Source: Deltaproteobacteria bacterium (GTDB lineage Bacteria > JAEEML01). Taken from it: a stretch of DNA of 12,992 nt. Positions 1 to 7,266 of the stretch are shown here, piece after piece; the stretch's first letter is position 1, and every line of letters begins with the position of its first letter. Position numbers and translations under genes: made by a program. The stretch spans positions 1-12,992 of the forward strand of contig JAEEML010000155.1 of NCBI GenBank assembly GCA_016283195.1. Reading direction: 5' to 3'. Below the pieces are notes generated by a model. The model did not search any database. It saw only the letters and a program-made list of their open reading frames with translations, and was not told where the DNA came from.

Positions 1-94
1 AGAAGCCAATAAAATCCACTACTTGTCTGGGTGAGGGAAGGAAAAAATGGAGAGGGGCGAGAAGCCAATAAAATCCACTACTTGTCGTGGTGAG
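1..94 (+). repeat. two direct copies of a 35-bp repeat
   Basis: Positions 1-27 and 60-86 are identical over 27 bases, and both copies end a few bases later in GGTGAG or TGGTGAG, giving a period of 59 bp with a purine-rich 24-bp spacer. The core CCAATAAAATCCACTACTTG reappears in degenerate form at 1560-1583 (+), 7464-7485 (-) and 9544-9565 (-), so it belongs to a dispersed repeat family. Both copies point toward the lipoprotein gene at 347. Nothing identifies a transposase or a CRISPR locus. Confidence 0.85.
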
Positions 95-221
95 AACCGC
101 CGGCGCGGCAGGTTTGTTTTCACCAGCGACTTTCTTTGTACAGCCCGAGCAGGCCATTATGCGCTTGGAAATAGCTTTTGACATTGTCTTAAAAATTGTG
201 GTAAGCCACGCTTCGGCTCTC

Positions 222-287
222 GCCTCCTGGCAGGAGGCTGCTAGGAGCAAGGTCTTTTGGCAGGGAAATAGGCCGGAGGGCCGATTT
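222..287. other. GC-rich inverted repeats in a gene-free leader
   Basis: The stretch 95-346 has no convincing gene. It contains a perfect 7-bp stem with a 3-base loop at 222-238 (GCCTCCT/AGGAGGC) and a second imperfect stem at about 266-287, where AAAT and GGCC pair with GGCC and ATTT around GGAG. Neither is followed by a T-run, so they do not look like terminators. They could be part of a structured leader or remnants of mobile DNA. I do not recognise a known RNA family. Confidence 0.35.
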
Positions 288-346
288 AACCCCGTTTTTG
301 TGGAACAGCAGTGTTGCTAACCACATGTTTTTATAGGATTATACAC

Positions 347-1534
347 ATGAAATATTCATCTTTCTGGCCCTTTTTGCTTTCGGCGGCTCTAGTATTTGCG
401 GCATGTAAAGATAACAAATCTAATCCGAGTTCAGAACCAACCGCTTCCGAGAAAGGTTCAGCCAAGCACGATACTTCCACCGACGATACTTCAACTGATG
501 ATACCGCTACCGATGATACTTCCACCGACGAAGAAGCAGGGCTTAGGGCCGCAGCGCTGGACGATTTGCCAAAAAATATGGAGCTCAAGCTGTTTGACCA
601 GACTGTTTATCTCTCCACAGGCAGCAAACAGGGCCTCTTTGCTCTCCGTATTCCCGATGAGCTTTGGATTATCACCTATTCGGATTTTGCGGGCGGTGAA
701 TTGCTGTTTAAGGAGGGCAGTGTTGGTAAACAAAACGTCGATACCGATGCTGCAAAAATGATTGTAGGGCATCTCACAGAAGGGATTAAGCTCTCGTTTA
801 AAGTGGACAAGGAGGATAAGCTCCGCTATGCCGTTAATGGAGCTCATGATTACAGCGAAGCGTTTAAAGCCAGCGTTGCCGTGCAAAAGGGCAAGGTTTC
901 AAAAGCCGATGTACTCAAGAATAAAATCTATACCTGCGCCGCCGGCGAGGAGACGCAAGTATTCACTTTCTTTGATGATGCCTATATTTTTGAAAATTTT
1001 GCTGATGAAAAAGTGACTTTCTGGCAAGCCGGCCACTATGACATTCAGCGCAGTACTTTGCTAATGCTCCCGGCTTATTTTGGGGCCTCGGCTGATTCGA
1101 TGTACACCTATGCTGTTGGGGAAGATGATTCGATAACTGCTGGTGGTGTAAAAATGGATTGTACCGTTGAAGAATCCGAGTACGAATACGAAACAGCAAG
1201 CGATTTTGTGGGCGATTGGGTAGCGATAAAAAATAGTATTAATTGGAAATTCTCGCTCAAAGCCGAGGGCACCTTTGAACTTTCCGCCCATGATGGCGAG
1301 AATCTGGTTGATTCTATGTCCGGAAATTGGGAAGTTTATGGCTACCATCTGATGCTGCGTAACAATAATTGTTTGCATCCGGATAGCTGTTTCCCTGGCA
1401 TCCATGGCCAGCTCCAGGCCGGTCCAATCGATCGGGAAACCGGCAAAATAAGCGGCTTCTCGTTTATTCATTCTGCTAGAAATGCAACACCCGCCATTCC
1501 GACTTCCTTTGAAGCCGCAGAATATACAAAATAA
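347..1534 (+). CDS. secreted lipoprotein of unknown function with acidic repeat linker
   Basis: The 395-residue product starts with a short hydrophobic signal peptide and a relaxed lipobox (VFAAC, Cys20), so it is probably lipidated and anchored in a membrane facing the periplasm or outside. An AGGA site eight bases upstream favours the ATG at 347 over the one at 311, which would bury the signal peptide. After the Cys comes a low-complexity linker with four DTSTD-type pentapeptides (DNA 470-529), then about 220 residues with no motif I know. The last part, from about residue 286 (DFVGDW, then K/F-rich beta-type sequence with GTFEL and GNWEV), resembles small lipocalin-like beta-barrel domains seen in other bacterial lipoproteins; this is a weak similarity judged by eye. 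The gene stands alone, 196 bp before feoA. Function unknown. Confidence 0.8.
   Translation: MKYSSFWPFLLSAALVFAACKDNKSNPSSEPTASEKGSAKHDTSTDDTSTDDTATDDTSTDEEAGLRAAALDDLPKNMELKLFDQTVYLSTGSKQGLFALRIPDELWIITYSDFAGGELLFKEGSVGKQNVDTDAAKMIVGHLTEGIKLSFKVDKEDKLRYAVNGAHDYSEAFKASVAVQKGKVSKADVLKNKIYTCAAGEETQVFTFFDDAYIFENFADEKVTFWQAGHYDIQRSTLLMLPAYFGASADSMYTYAVGEDDSITAGGVKMDCTVEESEYEYETASDFVGDWVAIKNSINWKFSLKAEGTFELSAHDGENLVDSMSGNWEVYGYHLMLRNNNCLHPDSCFPGIHGQLQAGPIDRETGKISGFSFIHSARNATPAIPTSFEAAEYTK
470..529 (+). repeat. 4 x 15-bp tandem repeat coding (D-T-S/A-T-D)x4
   Basis: Four in-frame 15-base units at 470, 485, 500 and 515 encode the acidic linker after the lipoprotein signal. The units differ mostly at third codon positions (TCC/TCA, ACC/ACT, GAC/GAT), so they are old or selected at the protein level rather than freshly duplicated. 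The unit length keeps the frame, so copy number can change without breaking the gene. Confidence 0.9.
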
Positions 1535-1559
1535 TCGCAATCTAAGAATTATAAAATAT

Positions 1560-1583
1560 CAATAAAATCCAGTAGCTAGTTCG
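1560..1583 (+). repeat. degenerate copy of the dispersed CAATAAAATCCA repeat
   Basis: CAATAAAATCCAGTAGCTAG here matches the core of the repeat at 1-35 and 60-94 over its first twelve or more bases, then drifts. It lies about 150 bp upstream of feoA and points toward it, the same relative orientation as the other copies. Confidence 0.6.
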
Positions 1584-1652
1584 TAGAAGAGAAAGAACCC
1601 TAAACGCTCCCGAAATTTTAGAGGCCTTAATATAAATTAGCCAAGCCTAACA

Positions 1653-1704
1653 AAATTCTTGAAACCGAATTTATAATAATATAAAGAGACTAGGTGCGTC
1701 TAGT
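1653..1704 (+). promoter_or_regulatory. feo leader: -10 box and two candidate operators
   Basis: A consensus -10 box TATAAT lies at 1672-1677, without a good -35 at normal spacing. Two inverted repeats flank it: AAATTC-N8-GAATTT at 1653-1672, covering the region just upstream of and touching the -10, and ACTAG-N6-CTAGT at 1689-1704, where the transcript would begin. Feo operons are usually repressed by Fur or DtxR-type metalloregulators, so either could be the operator. Neither matches the classic Fur box. The assignment is inference from position and symmetry. Confidence 0.4.
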
Positions 1705-1730
1705 TTAATTAGCCGCATTTAGGAGAAAAA

Positions 1731-1973
1731 ATGAAAAAATTAGCAGATTTAACCCCAAATGCCAGCGGGGTAATCAGCGCCATCAATGGCGATAATCGCT
1801 TTGTGAACCGGGTGACGGCCATTGGGCTTACGCCGGGCTCGCGGGTGACAGTTATTAAAAATGACCAAAACCGCCCGCTTTTGGTCTATTCCAGAGACAC
1901 CATGATAGCTCTTAACCGCACAGAATGTAAGGGAATTGAAGTAGAGGAAGAAAGCAGCGGAGGTGCCCGATGA
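1731..1973 (+). CDS. feoA: ferrous iron transport protein A
   Basis: The product is an 80-residue FeoA-type SH3-like beta-barrel protein, the usual size for the family. The motif NRVTAIGLTPGSRVTVI followed by a short Asp/Asn turn and VYSRDTMIALN is typical. FeoA is a small cytosolic partner of FeoB and is thought to tune its activity. The start has an AGGAG site at 1721-1725 with good spacing. The stop codon overlaps the feoB start as ATGA, implying translational coupling. The immediate feoB neighbour makes the call firm. Confidence 0.92.
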   Translation: MKKLADLTPNASGVISAINGDNRFVNRVTAIGLTPGSRVTVIKNDQNRPLLVYSRDTMIALNRTECKGIEVEEESSGGAR

Positions 1974-4027
1974 GCGAGAAAAATGAGACGGTAATCGCTC
2001 TTTTGGGGCAGCCGAATTCCGGAAAATCCACCCTCTTTAATGCCTTAACCGGCCTAAAGCAGCATGTGGGCAACTGGCCAGGCAAAACTGTAGAAAAGAG
2101 GGAAGGGTATTTTGAACACGGCGGCCAAAAATACAAAGTGGTGGATTTGCCGGGGAGCTACAGCTTGTCGGCGAGTTCCGATGAGGAGATTATTACCCGC
2201 GACTACATTGCCGGAGGCCTAGCCGATGTGGTTTGCATTTTGGCTGACAGCTCGCAGCTGGAGCGCAGCCTCTATATGCTGGCCGACTATGTGGGGATTA
2301 ACGTGCCCTGTTTTCTTCTCTTAAATATGTGCGATGTAGCGGAGGAGCAGGGGCAAAAAATAGCTATAGCCGCCCTGGAAGAGAAGCTGGCCATTCCTGC
2401 GGTGCTTTTTTCGGCGCCGGAAGCCAAAAATTATGGCGCTTTTTACGGAGCGTTAGCGCGGGCAGTAAGTGAGAAAAAACGTTTAGACGCCAGCGCACTC
2501 GACAAAAAATATAGTGAAATAGCCGCTTACGGCAAAATCAAGGCACTTTTACCGGCCGATCTTATGCCGGGGTTTTCGCCGGTGTGGCTAGCCGCCAAAG
2601 CCGTGGAAGGCGATGGGCCGGTTTGTGCTAAAATCCGCGCCGCTCTCGCCGCCGCCGGGGAGGAGGAAACACGTCAGGCCTTTGAGGCTGCTATGGCTTC
2701 CGTAAGCGGTACCACCGCCGAACATAGAGGCGTGTTACTAACGGGAGCGCGTAAATTTGCCTGGATAGACGACTTGCTGCGGGACACAGTGACCAAGCCG
2801 GCCCAAGAACACGCGCTTAGTAAATCAGACCGCCTCTTTACTCACCGTATTTGGGGTAAACCTGCTGTAATTATTACTGTTCTTTTGGGCCTCATTGCCT
2901 CTTTTATTCCTGCTCTGCCCTTTATGGCTCTTGGTATGGGGCTGGGGGCGCTCAATGCGCCGGTGCGTGAGTTGCTAACGGGGGCCGGCTGCCCACTCCT
3001 CCTCACCTCGCTCATTAGCGATGTGTTTATTCGCTCTCTCGGCTTTATTGTGCAAATGCTGGGCTTTGTTTTTGGCGTGACTCTCGTCTTTGGTCTCTTG
3101 GAAGAAATTGGCATAATGGCTCGTATTTCCTATGTTTTTGATAATACCATGTCTAAGCTTGGCTTGCAGGGAAAATCGGTTATGCCCTTTCTTGTGAGCT
3201 TTGGTTGCACCATGGGCGGGGCTGCCGGAACACGCGTTATCGACAACTGGGGGCAAAAAGTTTTAACCATTGCTTTGGCCTGGGCCGTGCCTTGCGGGGC
3301 CACCTGGGCTGTTGTGCCCATGCTGGCCACCGTTTGGTTTGGGGCAGGGGCGCCGCTCGTAATTGCGGCTATTTTGGCTATTATGATTTTGCACATGTGG
3401 CTCACCTCGAAAATATTTGGCCGCCTGCTGGTAAAACCGGCCGACCGCCAGGGCATGATTATGGAGCTCCCGCCATATCATAAGCCCAAATGGGCCGCGC
3501 TCTTCCGCTATGTGCTGGGGCGCACCAAAGATACATTTTTCCGCGTACTTAGAGTGGTGCTTTTGGTGGCTTTTCTCTTTTGGCTGCTCTCCTTTTCGGC
3601 GAGCGGGCGCATTGAGGATTCTCTTTTATATATCGTGGGTACGGCTATTGAGCCCTTTACCAAGCTCTTTGGCCTTAGCTGGCAAACTTTTATGGCCTTT
3701 GTTGCTTCATCCATCGGCAAAGAGGGCGCCATCGGCGTTCTCAGCACCATTTTCAGCGGGAGCGGTGCGGTTAATTTTGGCACCGTGATGGGCGAAACAG
3801 CAAACGCCGCCAATCTTAATGAACTTTTGCTGGCGAGTGTTGGTAAACCGGAAGCGCTGGCTTTTATCCTGGCTGTCACCTTTAATATGCCATGCATTGT
3901 AGCGCTCGCGGCCACTTATCAGGAGACCCATTCCGCCAAATGGACAGCCATCATCGCCGCCTACTATACTGTGGGCGCCCTCATTTTAGCCTGCATCGCC
4001 TATCATATCGGCCTGCTGCTTTGGTGA
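1970..4027 (+). CDS. feoB: ferrous iron transporter FeoB, variant gate type
   Basis: A 685-residue protein with an amino-terminal G domain and a polytopic carboxyl half, the FeoB plan for GTP-dependent Fe(II) uptake across the inner membrane. The G1 loop GQPNSGKST is at residues 13-21, the G3 DLPG at 59-62, the G4 NMCD at 119-122 and a G5-like SAP near 149. The membrane part carries FGCTMGGAAGTR around Cys413 and a second Cys at 442 in PCGATW; a third conserved segment GKEGAIGVL lies near 583. In textbook FeoB the first gate reads GCNVP and the second CSARLPV; here both are altered, although the Cys residues remain. This variant subfamily occurs in some anaerobes as I recall it. It is the middle gene of a tight operon with feoA and a FeoC-like gene. 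Substrate Fe(II) is likely; another divalent metal is possible. Confidence 0.93.
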   Translation: MSEKNETVIALLGQPNSGKSTLFNALTGLKQHVGNWPGKTVEKREGYFEHGGQKYKVVDLPGSYSLSASSDEEIITRDYIAGGLADVVCILADSSQLERSLYMLADYVGINVPCFLLLNMCDVAEEQGQKIAIAALEEKLAIPAVLFSAPEAKNYGAFYGALARAVSEKKRLDASALDKKYSEIAAYGKIKALLPADLMPGFSPVWLAAKAVEGDGPVCAKIRAALAAAGEEETRQAFEAAMASVSGTTAEHRGVLLTGARKFAWIDDLLRDTVTKPAQEHALSKSDRLFTHRIWGKPAVIITVLLGLIASFIPALPFMALGMGLGALNAPVRELLTGAGCPLLLTSLISDVFIRSLGFIVQMLGFVFGVTLVFGLLEEIGIMARISYVFDNTMSKLGLQGKSVMPFLVSFGCTMGGAAGTRVIDNWGQKVLTIALAWAVPCGATWAVVPMLATVWFGAGAPLVIAAILAIMILHMWLTSKIFGRLLVKPADRQGMIMELPPYHKPKWAALFRYVLGRTKDTFFRVLRVVLLVAFLFWLLSFSASGRIEDSLLYIVGTAIEPFTKLFGLSWQTFMAFVASSIGKEGAIGVLSTIFSGSGAVNFGTVMGETANAANLNELLLASVGKPEALAFILAVTFNMPCIVALAATYQETHSAKWTAIIAAYYTVGALILACIAYHIGLLLW

Positions 4028-4031
4028 GAAA

Positions 4032-4301
4032 ATGGAAGAAATTCTGGCGCTTTTAAAAGATGGGCGCTCCCGCTCGGTGGAAATGCTGGCCAAAGAGCTG
4101 GGCACTTCACCGGAAGATATCAGGCGCAAGATAGAATTTTTGGAACAAGCGGGGATTATTCGCCGGCTTGCCGAAACTCCGGCCGCAGCTTCTCCCTGCG
4201 CCGCTTGCCACGGCTCTTCATCTTGTGCCGGCTGCCCGGGCTGCTGCCCGGCGGAAGGGTTGAAAAATATGGGCACCAGGTGGGTTGTGCAAGAAGCCTG
4301 A
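4032..4301 (+). CDS. FeoC-like winged-helix protein with Cys-rich tail
   Basis: This 89-residue protein starts four bases after the feoB stop. Residues 1-46 read as a winged-helix domain (helices around EEILALLKDG and SVEMLAKELG, wing after IIRRL), as in FeoC. A tail with six cysteines follows: Cys56-x2-Cys59-x5-Cys65-x2-Cys68-x2-Cys71-Cys72. FeoC proteins bind an oxygen-sensitive Fe-S cluster through four cysteines and modulate FeoB stability or activity; the two extra cysteines here are unusual. The last residues (GTRWVVQEA) could form a small strand. The gene ends 18 bp from the convergent MBL gene with no obvious terminator between them. Confidence 0.8.
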   Translation: MEEILALLKDGRSRSVEMLAKELGTSPEDIRRKIEFLEQAGIIRRLAETPAAASPCAACHGSSSCAGCPGCCPAEGLKNMGTRWVVQEA

Positions 4302-4319
4302 AAATATCAGCTTTGGCCA

Positions 4320-5462
4320 TTATCCAAAGAGCCGCGCCAAAAAGCCTTTCTTTTCATAAGGTTCTTCTTTTATCTCTGTCACGCTGTAGCCGGTGTCACC
4401 AACCACGCTTTTTAGCTTTTCTTTATCCAGCGGAGTTTCCGAGAGAATCACTGTTTCGCCCTTACTATGAGAAGAGGTGACTTTTTTAACTTTAAAGGCT
4501 GCTCTTACATGGTCGTTAATATGCGCTTCGCACATGGAGCACATCATGCCGGAAATTTTTAGTGTGGTTTTGGTCAGGCCACCGGCGCCAGGCGAGGGAA
4601 GCATCTTCTTGGCCGGGAGCAGAAGCATTTGGGCCTTTTCTTTGGTGTCATCGCTTTCATCATAGCCATCATAGGGGGCGCTGGGATCCGGCACCCGCTT
4701 CATCAGCGGCGAGCAAAGCTTATCTCTATGGGCAAAAACCATAGTCAAATCATCTGACCAGCCGGTGTGCCCGGTGATTACCACAATGCGCTTCTTACGT
4801 GCCAGGAGATTGGCTTCCAGCTTTTCCAGACTCCTTATGGCGAGCCGGTTATCTTCGGCCAGCGTACTGATAAAACTATAACCACCATCGGCCCCAAACC
4901 AAATGGTATCGCCGGTAAAAAGATATGTATCATCAATGAGATAGACCATGTGCCCCCAAGTGTGGCCCGGGACTAAAAGGCATTCTATTTTGATGCCCTC
5001 TATCTCTAAAATTTGCCCGTCTTTAAGTAGTTCCCGCCGGTTATCGGTTTTTACCAGCGGCAATTTATAAAGGCCGTGAATGACTTTGCGCCGCACCTCG
5101 CCGGTTAAATAGCGATTCTCAATTTCGCTGAGATATATGGTGGCTTCTTTAAAGAGCAGGTCGCTGTCCTGTTCCAAAGCGCCCACATGGTCGGTATCCT
5201 GATGGGTGATGAGAATATGCTTTATGGCCGCCGGGTCGATATTTAGCCAATCCATTTTTTCTTTTAATCTTCTATAGTTGTAGCCGGCGTCTATCATGAT
5301 GGTAACGCCGTTTTTGCTATAAAAGAAGATATTGGCCACCCACTCGCGCACACAGGCCACATGTTCATCGATGCGCCCGGTGTTGAGTGGCTTAAAAATT
5401 TCTTTACCGCGGTAAATGCGGCTCATGGACCTTCTCTGATTTTCGCTGTCTTTCCTAGACAT
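4320..5462 (-). CDS. metallo-beta-lactamase-fold hydrolase fused to an HMA domain
   Basis: The start at 5462 is chosen because AAAGG precedes it at fair spacing and it lies just past the upstream gene's stop; an earlier start at 5513 would overlap that gene by 35 bp. The product has 380 residues. The MBL fold spans about 35-250, with the metal motif THQDTDH at 86-92 (second His of HxHxDH replaced by Asp89), His167 in PGHTWGH, Asp185 in TGDT and His232 in GHTGW. A linker follows, then a ferredoxin-like HMA domain of about 70 residues (298-370) with MMCSMC at 306-311, the CxxC metal site of CopZ-type chaperones. MBL relatives hydrolyse varied thioesters, phosphodiesters or lactones; the substrate is unknown. 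The HMA tail suggests copper or another soft metal as cofactor or signal. It probably shares a transcript with the methyltransferase upstream. Confidence 0.85.
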   Translation of the reverse strand: MSRKDSENQRRSMSRIYRGKEIFKPLNTGRIDEHVACVREWVANIFFYSKNGVTIMIDAGYNYRRLKEKMDWLNIDPAAIKHILITHQDTDHVGALEQDSDLLFKEATIYLSEIENRYLTGEVRRKVIHGLYKLPLVKTDNRRELLKDGQILEIEGIKIECLLVPGHTWGHMVYLIDDTYLFTGDTIWFGADGGYSFISTLAEDNRLAIRSLEKLEANLLARKKRIVVITGHTGWSDDLTMVFAHRDKLCSPLMKRVPDPSAPYDGYDESDDTKEKAQMLLLPAKKMLPSPGAGGLTKTTLKISGMMCSMCEAHINDHVRAAFKVKKVTSSHSKGETVILSETPLDKEKLKSVVGDTGYSVTEIKEEPYEKKGFLARLFG

Positions 5463-5478
5463 TTTATAGCCTTTCTTT

Positions 5479-6093
5479 TTATTCCGCTGTGCTGGCTCTT
5501 TGGCATTCGGCATACATCATGGCAATGCGCGCCGCCATCTCGCGGCTAAAAGTCACCCGGTAGCCATTTTTCTCTAAAAATTCGAGATATTGCCTGGCCG
5601 ACCACTGATGTTCAAAGCTGATGCCGGCCAGGCGCAAAACGCCCGACCAGAGGCGGCTTTTAAAAGTGCCCTTGTGTTCCACAAAATTGGGCGCGATGAG
5701 CAGGCCGCCGGGGCGCAAAACGCGGTCTATCTCACAAAGCGCCCTTTCCGGCTGCGGTATAATGTGCAAAGCATTTGAAATTATTACCACATCAAAAGAA
5801 TTATCGCTATATGGCAAGGCGGTGGCATCGGCCACCGCAAAAGTGAGATTTTCCGGGCAATCGCCTTTTTGCGCCTCGGCTATCATGCCGGTGGAATAGT
5901 CGGTGGCCACCATCCTTTTGGCCGCCGGAGCCACATGTTTGGCGAGTAGCCCCGGCCCGGTAGCAATTTCCAGCACCTCTTTGCCGCTGATTTTCTCGGG
6001 AATCCGCGCATACATAAAATCATAAATCTGCTGATCGGCCTTCATGGCCCTCTTGTAGATAGGAGCATAAAGATCCCAGGTTTTTTTATTCAT
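5479..6093 (-). CDS. class I SAM-dependent methyltransferase
   Basis: I prefer the ATG at 6093, which has a GAGG site six bases upstream, to the one at 6150. The 204-residue product has the Methyltransf_11-type Rossmann core: motif I LEIATGPGL at 41-49, an acidic end of strand 2 at Asp65 (ATDYS), DATALPYSDNSFDVVI at about 89-104, and RVLRPGGLL at 124-132. The NKKTWDLYAPIYKR start resembles small-molecule or phospholipid methyltransferases (UbiE/PmtA-like), but the substrate cannot be read. It is the first gene of a two-gene unit with the MBL-HMA protein, separated by 16 bp. Confidence 0.85.
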   Translation of the reverse strand: MNKKTWDLYAPIYKRAMKADQQIYDFMYARIPEKISGKEVLEIATGPGLLAKHVAPAAKRMVATDYSTGMIAEAQKGDCPENLTFAVADATALPYSDNSFDVVIISNALHIIPQPERALCEIDRVLRPGGLLIAPNFVEHKGTFKSRLWSGVLRLAGISFEHQWSARQYLEFLEKNGYRVTFSREMAARIAMMYAECQRASTAE

Positions 6094-6137
6094 AAAGCGC
6101 CTCTTTTCTACTCGCCAATTAGGCAGAGCTAATAATT

Positions 6138-6166
6138 GTAATATTGTCAAATTAAGAGGCGGTCAA
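6138..6166 (-). promoter_or_regulatory. candidate sigma-70 promoter for the methyltransferase-MBL unit
   Basis: On the minus strand TTGACC (6166-6161) and TATTAC (6143-6138) are separated by 17 bp, about 45 bp before the start codon. The -10 matches only four of six positions. A second -35-like TTGACA at 6150-6145 has no good -10 partner. Confidence 0.4.
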
Positions 6167-6187
6167 GCTCAAAATTGCGGCGGCTTT

Positions 6188-6339
6188 GTTTGATACAAGG
6201 GGCCGAAAATTGCAAAGCGTGGCAGCGCAAGGAATGGCTTTTAAAACTGGCCATTCCGGAGCATGGACTTTTTTGGCCGCTTGTGGTCTGCCCGCTGGCC
6301 GGCCTGCTGGTGGCGGGTATTGGGTTTATTATGGAGTGA
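6188..6339 (+). pseudogene. carboxyl-terminal remnant of a membrane protein
   Basis: An open frame ending at TGA 6337-6339 reads KAWQRKEWLLKLAIPEHGL, then a hydrophobic stretch of about 20 residues rich in Leu, Val, Ala and Gly, and ends GFIME. This looks like the last membrane helix of an integral membrane protein. There is no convincing start or homologous-looking upstream part: before about 6205 the frame becomes Arg/Ser-rich and runs into the divergent promoter. It is probably the 3' end of a deleted gene. No family recognised. The remaining gap 6340-6425 holds only a weak GGCG/CGCC hairpin. Confidence 0.4.
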
Positions 6340-6425
6340 AAGCGACAGCCTGTGGCGCTATAACGCCTCTGGAAATCATGTAGTAGGCCATACTAAGTAG
6401 CGAAAAGCCTTTAAATCTTTGACAT

Positions 6426-6671
6426 TTATTCGGGTGCCTCTGTTTTGTCAGAAATTGCCAAGATTTTTTGCGCAGAAAAATCAAGAGTCTGAATTGTCCG
6501 CAGCTGTTTAAGGGCCATTTCGCGCAAAAGTTCTAGGCGGCGTGGCTGTTTGATATTTTGTTCAATAAGAATCGCGTTATAGCTTTCAAGGTTTGCGAGC
6601 ACCAAAAGATGATGTAAATCAGTGTAATCGCGGATATTTTCTTTTTTGCCGGGATTATCTTTGCGCCACAT
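6426..6671 (-). pseudogene. KilA-N protein, frameshifted 3' part
   Basis: This frame reads MWRKDNPGKKENIRDYTDL followed by HHLLVLANLESYNAILIEQN and a helical tail. It corresponds to the carboxyl third of KilA-N domain proteins, whose relatives read WRxxNPxxKxNIRDYA...LLVLANLES in my memory of the family. It overlaps the upstream KilA-N frame by 17 bp in another phase. An ATG happens to start the fragment, but no ribosome site suits it, and it is more likely the displaced end of one original gene of about 275-285 codons. Confidence 0.75.
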
Positions 6672-7266
6672 TTAATAAATCGGCTTCATCGGCATAAACA
6701 AAAGATTTTTGCGCCGCGGTAAGCTCGGGAATTATAAGATTTTCCTTAATGGCATCAGTATGGATTTTATAATTAAGTTTTGAAATTTCGCGGTTTAGGT
6801 TCCAGTTTAAAGAAAGCCGGGAGTTTTCATCGGCTTTGAGGCGGCGATAATCTTTTATTATGTATAGCTGGAATTCAGGAGAAAGCCAGGTTGCGAATGA
6901 CATTGCAATATCTGTATGGGCAAAGGTTCCACCACCATAGCGACCAGATTTTGAGACAATGCCAATTGCATTTGTCTGTTCAATCCATTTAGTTGGGGTC
7001 ATGACAAAACGATTTGCGCCAGCTTCATTTTTAACCGTGTCGAATTGCACACGGTTAAAATCAGGATTATGCAATGTTTCCCAAACGCCAAGAAACTCTA
7101 TTGTATTGCGATTTCGCATCCAGTTCTGAATTACAAATCTTGGATCATCTTCATTGCGATATTTTGCAATATCGGTCAGAGAAATAAACTCATTTTCAAA
7201 ATCGGTGGTGTAAATGCCAATCTCAATTCCCTGAGCATGAATTGTGTCTTTTACTACTTTAGTCAT
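6655..7266 (-). pseudogene. KilA-N domain protein, 5' part (frameshifted)
   Basis: The first 203 residues of a KilA-N domain protein, a DNA-binding family common in phages, plasmids and bacterial islands. Conserved segments include FISLTDIAKY (27-36), VIQNWMRNRNTIEFLGVWE (45-63), TPTKWIEQTNAIGIVSKSGR (90-109), GGGTFAHTDIAMSFATWLSP (111-130) and FQLYIIKDYRRLK (132-144). It ends early after ADEADLLNVAQR; the expected continuation is in the adjacent frame. A GAGG site lies within the short upstream reading frame, whose stop overlaps this start as TAATG, so translation of the two may be coupled. A truncated product with an intact DNA-binding part could still be made. Confidence 0.85.

Noticed and set aside
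1-94. CRISPR array from two 35-bp repeats with a 24-bp spacer
   Set aside because: Only two units, a short purine-rich spacer, no cas genes, and degenerate copies of the same repeat are dispersed elsewhere.
178-206. TTGACA as promoter for the lipoprotein gene
   Set aside because: No -10 box at 16-18 bp and it is about 165 bp from the start codon.
222-238. Intrinsic terminator
   Set aside because: The stem is good but no T-run follows on either strand.
87-320. 77-codon open frame before the lipoprotein gene
   Set aside because: It begins with GTG inside the repeat, has no ribosome site or recognisable motif, and runs through hairpin-forming sequence; more likely non-coding.
2842-3915. Several long frames antisense to feoB
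   Set aside because: They follow from feoB codon bias; feoB has clear motifs throughout and the antisense frames have none.
4205-4480. Frame overlapping the FeoC-like gene and the end of the MBL gene
   Set aside because: It covers two well-supported genes in other frames and shows no domain.
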